Source: an uncultured Flavobacteriales bacterium (GTDB lineage Bacteria; Bacteroidota; Bacteroidia; Flavobacteriales_G; Salibacteraceae). Taken from it: 64,000 bases of DNA. Position numbers and translations under genes: made by a program. The notes beneath the pieces are model-generated. The model did not search any database. It worked only from the letters and a program-made list of their open reading frames with translations, and was not told the origin of the DNA. This document shows, piece after piece, positions 18,150-29,200 of this stretch (position 1 is its first letter; the number at the start of each line of letters is the position of its first letter). The DNA lies in assembly GCA_913020435.1 (NCBI GenBank), contig CAJVZZ010000001.1, forward strand, positions 44,105 through 108,104, written 5' to 3'.

Positions 18150-19667
18150 ATGGACAGTGTTAAAAAAGTCATGCAGAACAAAGGGACCGGTCAACGAAAA
18201 AAACCATCAGATTTCAAAGGCTTGGAAACGGGTAAATTACCGCCTCAAGCTGTTGATTTGGAAGAGGCTGTGCTGGGTGCTATGATGCTTGAAAAAGAAG
18301 CATTAAACGATGTTATCGATATCCTAAAACCGGAATCTTTTTACAAAGAATCTCATCAACATATATTTGAAGCTATAGGTCAATTGTTCAATAATTCTGA
18401 GCCAGTTGATATTTTAACGGTTACCCAAGAGTTAAAGAACAATGGGAAATTGGATATGGTAGGCGGTCCATATTACATTTCTCAATTAACGAATCGTGTG
18501 GCCTCTGCAGCCAATGTAGAGTTTCATGCCAGAATTGTTGCTCAAAAATACATTCTTCGAGAACTGATTCGGATTTCTTCAGATACGATTCGTGATGCCT
18601 ATGATGATACACAAGATGTATTTGAACTCTTAAATCGTTCAGAACAAGATTTATTTAGCATTGCTGAAGGTAATTTGAAAAGAAGCAGTCAAAAAATGGC
18701 TGAATTAATTTCAATGTCCATTAAAAATATTGAAGAGGTTTCTAAGAAAGAAGGCGGTGTTTCTGGCGTTCCAACTGGATTTAGAGACTTGGATCAGTTG
18801 ACCAGTGGATTTCAGCCATCCGATATGGTGGTCCTTGCAGCAAGACCTGGTATGGGTAAAACTGCATTTGTTTTATCAATGGCCAGAAATACTGCGGTTG
18901 ATTTTGGGCAAGGTGTAGCTGTGTTTTCTTTAGAAATGAGTGCTGCTCAATTGGTAAATCGTTTGATTTCGAGCGAAACCGAGTTGGCCCAAGATAAATT
19001 GAAAAAAGGAACTCTAGAGAAGCATGAATGGAAACAATTGCATGCAAAAATCACAAAGCTTGCTGATGCTCCGTTATTTATTGATGATACTCCTGCTTTA
19101 TCCATATTTGAGTTAAGAGCAAAGTGTCGAAGATTAAAATCACAACACGATATTAAAATGGTCATTATTGACTATTTGCAACTCATGACAACCGGCGGTA
19201 ATGAGGGTAACCGTGAACAAGAAATTTCTTCTATATCTCGGTCTATAAAAAGTATCGCGAAAGAATTGAACGTACCAATTATTGCTCTTTCTCAGTTAAG
19301 TAGGGCAGTTGAAACTAGGGGAGGGGAAAAAAGACCAATGCTTTCTGACCTTAGAGAATCTGGCGCGATTGAGCAGGATGCAGATATGGTAATGTTTATT
19401 TATCGGCCAGCATATTATGGCATTGAAGAAGATGATGACGGATTGCCAACCGATGATTTAGCAGAATTAATTCTTGCAAAACACAGAAATGGAAGTTTGG
19501 ACACTGTCAAGCTCAAATTCGTAGGAAAGCTTGCGAAATTCTCGAACCGTGAGGAGTTTAATGCGGAAGGCGCCTTTGGTGCTTTAGAAGCAAATGGCGG
19601 ATTTGATGAAGACGGCGGAATGATTATGGGTTCTAAAATGAACGATGATGATAAAGCTCCATTTTAA
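18150..19667 (+). CDS. dnaB: Replicative DNA helicase DnaB
   Basis: The 505-residue protein has the DnaB N-terminal domain (residues 33-135, PPQAVDLEEAVLGAMMLE) and a RecA-fold helicase domain (about 195-470). Walker A is AARPGMGKTAF at about 229-239 and Walker B lies in MVIIDYLQLM. The conserved SQLSRAVETRG and LSDLRESGAIEQDAD stretches follow. The hexamer unwinds DNA at the replication fork. No intein or insertion is seen. It is a single-gene unit. Confidence 0.98.
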   Translation: MDSVKKVMQNKGTGQRKKPSDFKGLETGKLPPQAVDLEEAVLGAMMLEKEALNDVIDILKPESFYKESHQHIFEAIGQLFNNSEPVDILTVTQELKNNGKLDMVGGPYYISQLTNRVASAANVEFHARIVAQKYILRELIRISSDTIRDAYDDTQDVFELLNRSEQDLFSIAEGNLKRSSQKMAELISMSIKNIEEVSKKEGGVSGVPTGFRDLDQLTSGFQPSDMVVLAARPGMGKTAFVLSMARNTAVDFGQGVAVFSLEMSAAQLVNRLISSETELAQDKLKKGTLEKHEWKQLHAKITKLADAPLFIDDTPALSIFELRAKCRRLKSQHDIKMVIIDYLQLMTTGGNEGNREQEISSISRSIKSIAKELNVPIIALSQLSRAVETRGGEKRPMLSDLRESGAIEQDADMVMFIYRPAYYGIEEDDDGLPTDDLAELILAKHRNGSLDTVKLKFVGKLAKFSNREEFNAEGAFGALEANGGFDEDGGMIMGSKMNDDDKAPF

Positions 19668-19734
19668 TTTCTAGCTAACTAAGCAGCTATTCAATTGTAT
19701 TCTAAGAGGTCGAAGATGTGCTTTACTTAATAAT

Positions 19735-19742
19735 TACATTTG
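19735..19742 (+). promoter_or_regulatory. -7 box upstream of the propeller T9SS cargo (TACATTTG)
   Basis: TACATTTG is a perfect TAnnTTTG match. It lies 25 bases before the ATG at 19768. Confidence 0.55.
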
Positions 19743-19767
19743 ACGACTTTATTTTTAAGTGGAACTT

Positions 19768-22700
19768 ATGACTCGAATTTTATATTTATGCTTAGCACTG
19801 GTTGCCTGTTTTTCTAATGTAACGGCGCAAAATGCTTCATGGACAGAATTAATGATGCAGGACAATGCAAATTACTTTGATATTGTAAAAGCATATGACA
19901 ATTACTGGGTGGGCTCAGGCAATGAAAAGGTTAAGCATAGCGGCCACAAACAATTTGAGCGTTGGAGATATCATGTAGAGCCACGAGTTCAGAATGACGG
20001 CTCTATTCGGTCTGTAAATGACATAATGCGAGCTTCAAAAGAGTACCACTCTAATCATGCTTCTCGTTCTGCTAATGGACGTTGGACTGAAATTGGCCCT
20101 TGGCAAGAAGAAAATTATTCGAGAGGAGTTGGTAGAATGAGTCACATTGCATTTCATCCAACTGATCCTAACATTTTATTTGTAGGAACACCTGCAGGTG
20201 GAATTTGGAAGTCTGAAGATAAAGGCTCAACTTGGAAAAATGTAGATAACGATCTGCCAAATTTTGGAGTTTCGTTTATCATTTTTGATGAAACAAATTC
20301 GTCAATAATGTATGCAGCAACCGGTGATATAAATGCAAATGAAACCGATGGAGTAGGCGTTTATAAAAGCACTGATGGTGGAAAGTCTTGGTTGTCTTCC
20401 AACTGGGGTATGGAGAACGAAACGGTAGGCAAAATCATGCAAATTCCTGGTTCTTCAACCGACTTTATTTGTATCACGAAAACGGGAGTTTTTAAGACAA
20501 CAGATGCAGGTGCAATTTGGGTGAGAAAATCTGCAAATCGTGATTTTAGAGATTTAGAGATGAAACCAAATGATCCTAATATTTGGTTTGCAACCAATTG
20601 GACTGCTTCGAGTAGAGGATCATATTTATATGTGTCAAAGGACAAAGGAGAAACATGGGTAATTAAAAACTATTTCAATAATCTGTTTCCCGATACGAGG
20701 TACGAAATAGAAATTTCAAAGGCTGAACCAAATAAATTGTATTTACTTGGAGGGAACCAGATGTACTATTCATTGAATGATGGAGATTCAATGAAGCTTA
20801 TGAATGAGGATGGCGCTCATTTGGTAAACTACGATTCACAAGGTTGGTATAACGCCGCATTTGAAATATCAGATGTAGATCCTAACATTATGTATACAGG
20901 AAATGTTCGTTTATACAAATCCCAAGATAAGGGCTTAACCTGGATTAGGTTGCACCATACCCATTCGGATAATCACTTTATTACCTATGCGCCCGATAAT
21001 AAAACACTCTACGTTTTAGATGATGGAGGTATTCATCGATCCTATGACGATGGACGTTCTTTTGAAGATTTGACAAACTTAGGAATCGGAGCCATATACT
21101 CAGTTTCTCAAAGTCCATTTGACAGAAACCACACCCTTACAGGTTATCAAGATTGCGGATCTAAATATTACGATGGTTATAAATGGACTTCGGTTTATGG
21201 TGCTGACGGAATGCAAGCATTGTATGATCATTTTGATTCAACTCGTTTTTATACAGGATTTCAATATGGAGGAATTGTTCGTCATTTAAAACACATAGGT
21301 TCTGCACAAAACGTTCCTAAAGCTGATCATGATTATCGAGGTTCATGGGTAACGCCTTATATATTAGATGCCTATGACCCAGAAACGATGTACTGTGGCG
21401 GTAGGTTTATATGGAAAACTACAAACCTTTATGCTAACAAGACTAAAGATATAAATTGGACAAACATTAGCACAGGAGTTGCAAGCAATCCGAATGGTGA
21501 CTTTATGAAAATTAAGCTGCACAGAACTAATTCGGCTAGAATGTATGCTCTGAAACGCCTTTCTGGAAGGTCCAGAACACAATTAATAGTGTGCGATGAT
21601 ATATACGCTAACAATCTTGTTTGGACAGATTTAAGTGGAGCCTACCCATTCACTAGACTGTCTTCTGATTTTGAGACAGATCCTTTTGATAGCCTTTCAA
21701 TCTACCTGCTTGCAAATAATGAAGTTCTAGTTTCGAGAGATGGTGGTCAAAGTTTTACAGATATGAGTGGATCTTTACCTGACGTGCCAATGCACACTAT
21801 CAAAGTGGATACCGTTACGCGTGATTTATATGTTGGATCTCATGCAGGTGTGTTCTATCGAGGAGCAAATGATACCGATTGGACACCTTTTAGTTCAGGT
21901 CTAAGCTTGAACGCTAGAGTGCGAGATATGGATATTTACTATCATCCAGCGGATCACAAGTTGAGTAGATTAAAAGCTGCAACTTATGGACGTGGATTGT
22001 GGGAAAGTGATTTGGCTGCTGGTACTGGGCTTCCTGAACCTGCAAAAGCATACATAACAAGTAATGAAGGTGTTTTTAGTTATGATGATACCTATCAAAT
22101 AGAAGTTAACTTTAAGAATCATATTCACAAAAAAGCAGTGATTGGTTTTGTCGCAACGGACGTATTAGTTAGTAATGGAACGATTCAATCTTTCACACCA
22201 AATGGCGTTGGTTTCACATTAGAAATAAAGGCAAGTGGATATGGCAGAGTATCAGCCTCCATTGCCGATGCTGTTGCAAATGATGTCGCTTTTAATCTTC
22301 CAACACAAAAATCAAATACTTGGAGAGTTAAGTATCAAAAACATTCTGGACAATTAGGCTATATGGGTCCAGGTGGAGTGGGAGATAGTAACTCTCTTGT
22401 ATTTTGGATGCGAGCTGATCATATATTAATGAATTCCATTGGAGATACTTTGAAAAATGACGGTGATAAAATTGACCGTTGGAACAATTTTATGGGAAAG
22501 GATTATTTCGCTACTCAAGGCATTGATAGTTCACGACCGTTTTATAGAACGGATACTGCAGGGATAAATGGGTGGCCAGCAGTTGAATTTGTGCCACCAA
22601 ATCGTTTTTTAAAAATAAATGAAATTACCCCTGTCGGCGAAAACCTTTCTGTTTTTGCTGTAGCAAAATCGAATAAAGAAAACTGGGTAGGACATACTTG

Positions 22701-23835
22701 GATAGCAAACAGTAGAGAAGACAATGGTTTTTTAATTCACAATAACAACAATTCAAAATCAGTTTATAGTGTAGTGTGTGATGAGGAACGACGGTATGTT
22801 GGTACCTCAAGCATGGAAGCGGTAGATCCTTCCAATCAACATATTTTTGGAATTCAAACCGATTTTAGTAAATGGAGAAACAACTTTCAAATTGACAATC
22901 AGACTACATATGATAATATAAATCAAGACTATTTTAGAGACGGCGAGGATACTATTTCATTGAGGTTAGGGAAAGATAATGGCCAGCGATATGGTGATGG
23001 TAAACTGTCTGAAATGATTTACTTCAAAGAAGATGTTGAAGAAGCTAAAAGACTCATTGTTGCAAATTATTTAGCATCGAAATACAATGTTGATTTAAAG
23101 CAAGATATACGATACGATTTTAGTACAATTCATCCTTTTGAAGTTGCAGGAGTTGGTAGAATAAGTGCGACCGATTATCATGCAGATGCAAAAGGAACTG
23201 GAATTATTAGAATGGTTGCAGGTTCAGATATGGGGGATTCCGAGTTTCTGTTATGGGGACATAATGACAAATCATTAACTAGTTGGAATGAAATAAAAGA
23301 TGTTCAAGATGAAAAATTAGAAATTCTAGAACGCTCTTGGAGAGTAACCGAAAGAGGTGATGTTGGCGCTGTTGAAGTGAGAATAGAAAAAGCTGACATG
23401 CCTATATTTACAGGTAAAATAGGTTTGATAATGGCTGCTAGTGCGGATTATTCTGATGGAGTAATTTTTGAGTTAGCCGATATGGGAGCTTATTTCTCTG
23501 CGAATTTCAACTTAAAAGACGCTTCTTATTTAACATTTTCCATGGCGGAAGACTTTACAATTAGCAGCTCAGAACTTAATTCACTTTCTTCGATTTCATT
23601 ATTTCCTAATCCTACCGAAAATGGGCGTACAAATTTGAGTTTCATTAGTGTAAATGCTGGTAACGCAGATATTAAGATTTTTGATCAAATGGGACGTGAA
23701 TTACATTCTAGAAATGAGCATTTGACTGCAGGTGAAAACAACATTGAGTTTGATGTTTCAGATTTTTCAACAGGTGTTTACTTGATTTCGATTAAGGCTG
23801 AAGGTGTTAATCAGGTGTTGAGATTGGTGAAGTAA
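19768..23835 (+). CDS. Secreted sortilin/BNR-type beta-propeller protein with T9SS type A sorting domain
   Basis: An in-frame GTG lies at 19759, but the ATG at 19768 gives the signal peptide MTRILYLCLALVACFSNVTAQ. Residues 95-750 hold repeated Asp-box/BNR motifs (KSEDKGSTW, KSTDGGKSW, VSKDKGETW, KSQDKGLTW, SRDGGQSF) as in VPS10/sortilin-type ten-bladed propellers. Residues 860-1105 resemble a LamG-type jelly roll (VFWMRADHI, then GWPAVEF). The C-terminal 80 residues (LFPNPTENGRTN to RLVK) form a T9SS type A sorting domain. The protein is probably surface-exposed and binds glycans or proteins; no catalytic residues are assigned. Confidence 0.85.
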   Translation: MTRILYLCLALVACFSNVTAQNASWTELMMQDNANYFDIVKAYDNYWVGSGNEKVKHSGHKQFERWRYHVEPRVQNDGSIRSVNDIMRASKEYHSNHASRSANGRWTEIGPWQEENYSRGVGRMSHIAFHPTDPNILFVGTPAGGIWKSEDKGSTWKNVDNDLPNFGVSFIIFDETNSSIMYAATGDINANETDGVGVYKSTDGGKSWLSSNWGMENETVGKIMQIPGSSTDFICITKTGVFKTTDAGAIWVRKSANRDFRDLEMKPNDPNIWFATNWTASSRGSYLYVSKDKGETWVIKNYFNNLFPDTRYEIEISKAEPNKLYLLGGNQMYYSLNDGDSMKLMNEDGAHLVNYDSQGWYNAAFEISDVDPNIMYTGNVRLYKSQDKGLTWIRLHHTHSDNHFITYAPDNKTLYVLDDGGIHRSYDDGRSFEDLTNLGIGAIYSVSQSPFDRNHTLTGYQDCGSKYYDGYKWTSVYGADGMQALYDHFDSTRFYTGFQYGGIVRHLKHIGSAQNVPKADHDYRGSWVTPYILDAYDPETMYCGGRFIWKTTNLYANKTKDINWTNISTGVASNPNGDFMKIKLHRTNSARMYALKRLSGRSRTQLIVCDDIYANNLVWTDLSGAYPFTRLSSDFETDPFDSLSIYLLANNEVLVSRDGGQSFTDMSGSLPDVPMHTIKVDTVTRDLYVGSHAGVFYRGANDTDWTPFSSGLSLNARVRDMDIYYHPADHKLSRLKAATYGRGLWESDLAAGTGLPEPAKAYITSNEGVFSYDDTYQIEVNFKNHIHKKAVIGFVATDVLVSNGTIQSFTPNGVGFTLEIKASGYGRVSASIADAVANDVAFNLPTQKSNTWRVKYQKHSGQLGYMGPGGVGDSNSLVFWMRADHILMNSIGDTLKNDGDKIDRWNNFMGKDYFATQGIDSSRPFYRTDTAGINGWPAVEFVPPNRFLKINEITPVGENLSVFAVAKSNKENWVGHTWIANSREDNGFLIHNNNNSKSVYSVVCDEERRYVGTSSMEAVDPSNQHIFGIQTDFSKWRNNFQIDNQTTYDNINQDYFRDGEDTISLRLGKDNGQRYGDGKLSEMIYFKEDVEEAKRLIVANYLASKYNVDLKQDIRYDFSTIHPFEVAGVGRISATDYHADAKGTGIIRMVAGSDMGDSEFLLWGHNDKSLTSWNEIKDVQDEKLEILERSWRVTERGDVGAVEVRIEKADMPIFTGKIGLIMAASADYSDGVIFELADMGAYFSANFNLKDASYLTFSMAEDFTISSSELNSLSSISLFPNPTENGRTNLSFISVNAGNADIKIFDQMGRELHSRNEHLTAGENNIEFDVSDFSTGVYLISIKAEGVNQVLRLVK

Positions 23836-23981
23836 TCAGTTACTTACAAGAATAACTTCACATTCTCCGTCTGTTATAAAGACAGTTCTTTCCGCTACCC
23901 GTGAAATATCTTCTTACTACTGGTCGTTGCTCTAATAGCGACTGTATAGTAGCTATGAGATCCTTGAGCAAGATTTAATTG

Positions 23982-24317
23982 TTAAATTTTCTCACAAGTA
24001 GCTTCACAATCTAAATTTTCCGTACACCCTCTTTGCAATAATCCTATATATGCAGCATTTACGTAAACTTCAACACCAGTGAATTCTTTTGGTGTATCCT
24101 TCAAGACGAAATAAAGGTCACCTCCAGCAACAGAGGCATTATTTGTTGAGTTAGTTTTTTCGCGAAAAACACAGGATTCGTCGTCTTTTTTAGCCTTATC
24201 GTCATAGTTAGTATCTCCCTTATCTGTGCAGCCTTTTTTACAGGAATCTAATATTGGTATTGCCAATAACGAAATGAAAATTATACACGTGATTTTTACT
24301 GTTTTGAATGATTTAAT
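23982..24317 (-). CDS. Small lipoprotein with a Cys-rich calcium-loop motif; non-canonical start
   Basis: A search for ATG, GTG or TTG gives only a TTG at 24266, which would leave nine residues before the lipidated Cys. In frame upstream lies a perfect signal peptide (IKSFKTVKITCIIFISLLAI then PILDSC) that begins at ATT 24317; upstream is a stop and there is no ATG. I place the start there. The mature protein has GCTDKGDTNYDD...DDESCVF, the Cys-bracketed, Asp/Asn-rich motif common in Bacteroidota surface proteins, and ends with three more cysteines. Function is unknown. Confidence 0.6.
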   Translation of the reverse strand: MKSFKTVKITCIIFISLLAIPILDSCKKGCTDKGDTNYDDKAKKDDESCVFREKTNSTNNASVAGGDLYFVLKDTPKEFTGVEVYVNAAYIGLLQRGCTENLDCEATCEKI

Positions 24318-24363
24318 AGGTTGATTTTAAGTTTTAGTAAAACTAAAATATGCAATTTTATAA

Positions 24364-24489
24364 AACTTTTAATATTGGATTGTGTGCATATTCAGATCTA
24401 ATTCTAGATTTCTAGAGTTTTTAAATCCTTCACCAATGATTATAGGAATACTTAAATCTGTTGCACCTATAATCCAATATTAAAAAGTT
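24364..24489. repeat. Imperfect 126-base inverted-repeat element
   Basis: AACTTTTAATATTGGATT at 24364-24381 is mirrored by AATCCAATATTAAAAAGTT at 24471-24489 with one extra base. Weaker pairing (TGCA and CAGAT blocks) continues inward for about 18 bases. It lies after the 3' end of the tsaD-outer-membrane gene pair. It may be a MITE-like remnant or a long transcript-end hairpin. Confidence 0.5.
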
Positions 24490-24503
24490 GATCTAATGGA
24501 TTG

Positions 24504-25217
24504 TTAAAATATGATTCCAATATTGATCCCAAGATTGATTTTAAGATTACTATTATAGATAAACAAATCATTAATCATATCATCATTAATTACTTTTCTA
24601 TTGGTTCTAGAAACTTCAATAATTTGATTGTTTTTATAACCTGCACCTAGGTATAAATCAAGGGTAAATAATTCATCAAATACAAATTGATAACCAGCGT
24701 TGGCTGTTATATTGAGATGTGAAAATTGTATTTGATCGCTTCTATTAGCTCTTTGAAACAGTCGAGCATCACTGTAGGAAACAAGACCAAAAAGAAAGAG
24801 GCCCTTTGGTGGAAAAGTTCCGTCAATTGCATTTTTATTTACCATTGCCAATGGGTAGAGTCTATATCCCAATTGTAACCTAAAACCAAGCAAGGCAAAA
24901 TCTTGAGCAGTTATTCCCGCATTCTGAAATGATGAATCTTGTTCTAAAGAAGATTTAAGGAAAGGACTCATCGTATACAATGAGACTCCACCAGTATACG
25001 AGGATTTATAATCAGCAACGTATTCTATAACCCCTCTATATTCTGAGGCGAAAATCGGGATTTCACCACTTAAAACTGCAAGAGGGTTCGTTTTGAAAAC
25101 GAATTTGGGTCCCGAATTTTGCTTGTTAGGTTCATGAGATTCTTCAACATATTCTTCGAATTGGGCACTTAGTGAAAAGCTACAAATCAATAATGAGGAT
25201 AATAGTAATAATCTCAT
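24504..25217 (-). CDS. Predicted outer-membrane beta-barrel protein
   Basis: The 237-residue protein has a signal peptide MRLLLLSSLLICSFSLSAQ and eight or so amphipathic strands: FVFKTNPLAVLSGEIPIF, then GYRLYPLA, LNITANAGYQF and a final INLGINIGIIF ending in Phe. This is the look of a small DUF3575/OmpW-type barrel, but I do not recognise a specific family. It overlaps the tsaD stop by four bases (ATGA) and so is translationally coupled to it. Confidence 0.65.
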   Translation of the reverse strand: MRLLLLSSLLICSFSLSAQFEEYVEESHEPNKQNSGPKFVFKTNPLAVLSGEIPIFASEYRGVIEYVADYKSSYTGGVSLYTMSPFLKSSLEQDSSFQNAGITAQDFALLGFRLQLGYRLYPLAMVNKNAIDGTFPPKGLFLFGLVSYSDARLFQRANRSDQIQFSHLNITANAGYQFVFDELFTLDLYLGAGYKNNQIIEVSRTNRKVINDDMINDLFIYNSNLKINLGINIGIIF

Positions 25218-26236
25218 ACTGAAAGTCTTGGAGATGCTGTTACTTTTAAATTTGAAAATTCTTCGTTCAAGAAATTGTAATAGCCTGATATTCCTATCAT
25301 AGCAGCATTATCGGTGCAATATTCAAAAGCAGGAATAAATGCTGGGATTCCTAATTCTTTTCCAAGATCAACAATAGTGGAACGCAATTCACTATTTGCA
25401 GAGACACCTCCAGCTAAAGCAATGCTTTTTGGCTGGTAGATTTCAATGGCTTTAATCAGTTTTTTTAGCAGTGTTTGTACAATAGTAAACTGAACTGAAG
25501 CGCATAAGTCGGCTTTATTATCTTCAATAAAATGAGGGTTTTTCTTTACTTCTTTTTGCAAGAAATACAGCACCGATGTTTTTAACCCACTGAAGCTGTA
25601 GTTTAAATCTTTTACTGAACTAATCGGAAACTTGAAAGCCTTAGAGTTGCCTTCTTTTGCTAGTTTATCAATCAAAGGGCCGCCGGGATAAGGAAGACCA
25701 ATGGTTTTTGCAATTTTATCAAAAGCTTCACCGGCTGCATCATCTATGGTTTCTCCAACAACTTTAAAATCATATGGTGAGTTAACTACAACCAATTGAG
25801 TGTGTCCGCCGCTAACGGTTAGGCAAAGCAGGGGGAATTCAACTTCTTGTTCGTAGTTATTATTATCTATTAAGTGCGCTAAAATATGCGCCTTCATATG
25901 GTTTATTTCAATCAAGGGAATTCCAAGATTTATAGAAAGACCTTTGGCGAAGGAGGTTCCCACTAGCAAAGATCCAAGAAGACCCGGACCGCGAGTAAAA
26001 GCAATTCCATTAAGTTGATCTGTAGTGATTCCAGATTTTTCAATTGCGGATTTAACCACTGGAACAATGTTTTTTTGGTGAGCCCTAGATGCTAACTCAG
26101 GAACCACACCACCATATTGCTCATGAATTTTTTGCGTCGCAATAACGTTAGAAAGAACCGTTCTGTTCTTTAATACAGCAGCAGATGTATCGTCACATGA
26201 AGACTCTATAGCAAGTATGAAAATATCTGATTTCAA
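25214..26236 (-). CDS. tsaD: tRNA N6-adenosine threonylcarbamoyltransferase TsaD
   Basis: The start codon is TTG at 26236; the N-terminus MKSDIFILAIESSCDDTSAAV then aligns with the family. The 340-residue protein shows the metal-binding HMKAHI motif (about 113-118), the nucleotide-binding SGGHTQLV and GGVSANS stretches and a late DNAAMIG. With TsaB and TsaE it transfers the threonylcarbamoyl group to A37 of ANN-decoding tRNAs. It diverges from the TamB-like gene with only a short shared regulatory region. Confidence 0.97.
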   Translation of the reverse strand: MKSDIFILAIESSCDDTSAAVLKNRTVLSNVIATQKIHEQYGGVVPELASRAHQKNIVPVVKSAIEKSGITTDQLNGIAFTRGPGLLGSLLVGTSFAKGLSINLGIPLIEINHMKAHILAHLIDNNNYEQEVEFPLLCLTVSGGHTQLVVVNSPYDFKVVGETIDDAAGEAFDKIAKTIGLPYPGGPLIDKLAKEGNSKAFKFPISSVKDLNYSFSGLKTSVLYFLQKEVKKNPHFIEDNKADLCASVQFTIVQTLLKKLIKAIEIYQPKSIALAGGVSANSELRSTIVDLGKELGIPAFIPAFEYCTDNAAMIGISGYYNFLNEEFSNLKVTASPRLSV

Positions 26237-26242
26237 TTGTTC

Positions 26243-26250
26243 TACTTTTG
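26243..26250 (+). promoter_or_regulatory. -7 box for the TamB-like gene (TACTTTTG)
   Basis: TACTTTTG matches TAnnTTTG. A transcript starting about five bases later would have a leader of roughly 20 bases to the ATC at 26274, but over 70 bases to the first TTG at 26328. Confidence 0.5.
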
Positions 26251-26273
26251 CACGAAATTAAGGCTTCAAAGCT

Positions 26274-29200
26274 ATCAAAAAAGCAGTAAAATATTTCTCT
26301 TTCGGTCTTACAGGAGTACTTGCCTTATTGGCTATAGTACTCAGCTTATTGTTTCTGCCTGCGGTTCAGACAATTATTGCCAAAAAAGCACTTAATTACC
26401 TTTTTGCAGAGGATACTGTAGATTTCGATTTAGAGCGCATTGCAATTACTCCATTTTCAGTTGTGGAGGTTTCCGGACTCTATCTAAGTGATCAGGAAAA
26501 GGATACTCTATTTTTTGCCAATTCATTAAAAGTATACCTCGGAGATTGGAATGTCTCTCCTTTTGAATTGAAATTTGACAGCGTCATTCTTGATCACTCC
26601 AAATTTTATATGTCTATACAGGATGGGGATAGCATTTCTAATTTACAATTTGTAATTGATAGATTTTCTAGTGATTTTAGAGATACCTCTGCGATAGATT
26701 ACCAGCTTGAATTTGCGGCTGTAAGATTGAATAAAGTGTTTTTCTATTGGAATGATTTCAATTTTCCTGACACGGTACATGGAGTCAATTTTCATCATAT
26801 AGAGGCGCGAAAAATTTCGGCTTCTTTACAAGATGTTCAAATTGCGCCAGAAGAGATTACTGCTTCTATTTCATCGTTAGGTTTGAGTGATAAATCCGGA
26901 TTTGAATTAACAAATTTGAAAACAGAATTTACATTGAATGATACTGTCATTGACTTAAATAAATTAGCGATTAGGACTCCGAAAACCTCAATAAAAGGCA
27001 GTTATGCAATGAAGCACAATGCATACAAATCATTTTCAGATTATATACATGATGTAGAAATGATAGCCGTGTTAGATGCAACTACTCTCAGCAGTTATGA
27101 CCTAGCATTCTTTGTTCCTCAATTAGAAGGAACGGATGAAATGATTAGAATTGATGGTGTTTACCGAGGAACTGTAAGTAGTTTTAAAATGGAACGTTTT
27201 ACGCTAGGGTATGGGAAGTCTACTTTCTTGATAGGTAAAATGGATATTCATGGACTCCCGGAAATAAAGTCAACACAAATAAACCTTTATTTATCAGATG
27301 GTTATGTGCTAAGGTCAGACCTTGAGCGTATATCATTAGCGCCATTTTCGGCTTCGAATACAGTAAAACTTCCTACCCAATTGAAGAAGTGGAGATATGC
27401 TAAGTTAGATGGAAAATATATTGGTACGATTAAAAACTTCATTGCTGCTGCAAACTTCGCCACCAATTTAGGGACAATAAATTCGGATGTTCAAGTGAAT
27501 GCAAATGCTAATAAAATCAATTATCAGGGAGCTATTGGATTAAAAAGATTTCAACTGGGTAAATTGTTTGACAATCAAAACTTGAATTTGGTGACTGGAA
27601 ATTTTAAAGTAAATGGAACAGGAACAACTGCAAAATCAGCTAATGTAGAGGCAAAAGGAAATGTTTCAACTTTTGACTTTAAAGGATATCGTTATAAGGG
27701 TATAACTATAGACGGCCAATTTGTAAAAGGTCTTTTTAATGGAAAATTGAATGTAAATGATCCATTGTGTAAATTGAATTTTGACGGATCTTTAAATGTC
27801 TTGACAAAACGAGATACCTATCGTTTTAAATTGCAAATGGACACTTTATTCCCTGTTTTACTGGGTATTTATGATCGCGATTCTAGCGCATTTTTTAGCG
27901 GGAATATGGACGTTAATGTAATTGGGTCCAGCATTGACACCATTATGGGTTCTGCTCTTTTTTCACATGTTTATTATCAGGAAAATGACAGTACACTTTA
28001 CATAGACACTATGAGTGTGAAATCCTTTGTGAAGGATAGCTTAAGAGAAATACATATAGTGAGTTCTTTGGGAGATATTTCTCTAAAAGGAGATGCGATT
28101 TTGCAAGGGGCCGATGAAGCAATCGCTAAAATTTTGGATAATGCTTTGCCTGCTTATTTTGAAAATCAATACGATGTAAATAAAAATAAAGGAGGTCTGG
28201 TTTTGTATGCCAATTTGAATGAAAACTTGAACGATGTATTCAGTGTTTTTCTGCCTGAGTTGAGCTTAAATAGTAATTTGGTAGTTCGTTCTAGTTTCTT
28301 TCTAGACCCTCCGACACTTAATTTTTCTGTCAATTCTGAAGGTTTCTCTTACGCTAATTTAATGGTCGATTCTTTTGAATTAAATGGCGGATTTTTAGAT
28401 TCAACTTTTCATGTTGAGCTGATTTCGGATTCTATAGCTCTGAATAAGAATATAAGAGTTGAAAACCTAAATCTCGTGTCTGATTTTAACGAAGATTCTG
28501 TAAATATTCATTTAAATTACTACAATACAGGAGATAAGGTTTATGCGGGAAGAGTCAATCTTGGAGGTAAAGTTAATTCTCCAACAAGTTTTGGTTTTTA
28601 CATTTATGATGCCTTTGTCGAAGTTGCAGATTCAGTATGGCGATTTGCACCTAGTAACTATGTTGAAATTGACAGTAATTTAGTGAAAATTGACCACTTA
28701 CAAGTATATAGTTACAATAAGTACATCAAGCTTGGTGGGGTAATTGGTCCAAGTTTATCGGATTCAATTCAATTGGATTTTAACGATTTAAACCTTTCAA
28801 ATATTGGCAGGATACTTAATCGAAGCGACCTTAAACTGGCAGGAACATCATCGGGAAGAATTATTTCAAATAAAACTACTACAAGTCCTCTTATCATTAT
28901 GGATGTCGCTATTGATGGGTTAGAATTGAATGAGATGGCTATAGGAAGTGGTAAATTGGTTTCTGAATGGAACAATGCGTTGGAACGTGCCGAGGTAGAT
29001 TTTGATTTGATTCGATTACCAGATAGTTTGATTCCTGACACTGTTCATAGCTTAAAAATGAGCGGATTTATTTACCCAAGTCGAGAAGAAAATAATTTGG
29101 ATTTAAAGCTTGGGACACAAGGGTTTTACTTGCAATCACTTGAACCGTTTACTAAAAGTTTTATGGATAGTTTAGATGGTAGTATTTCTGGATTTATAGG

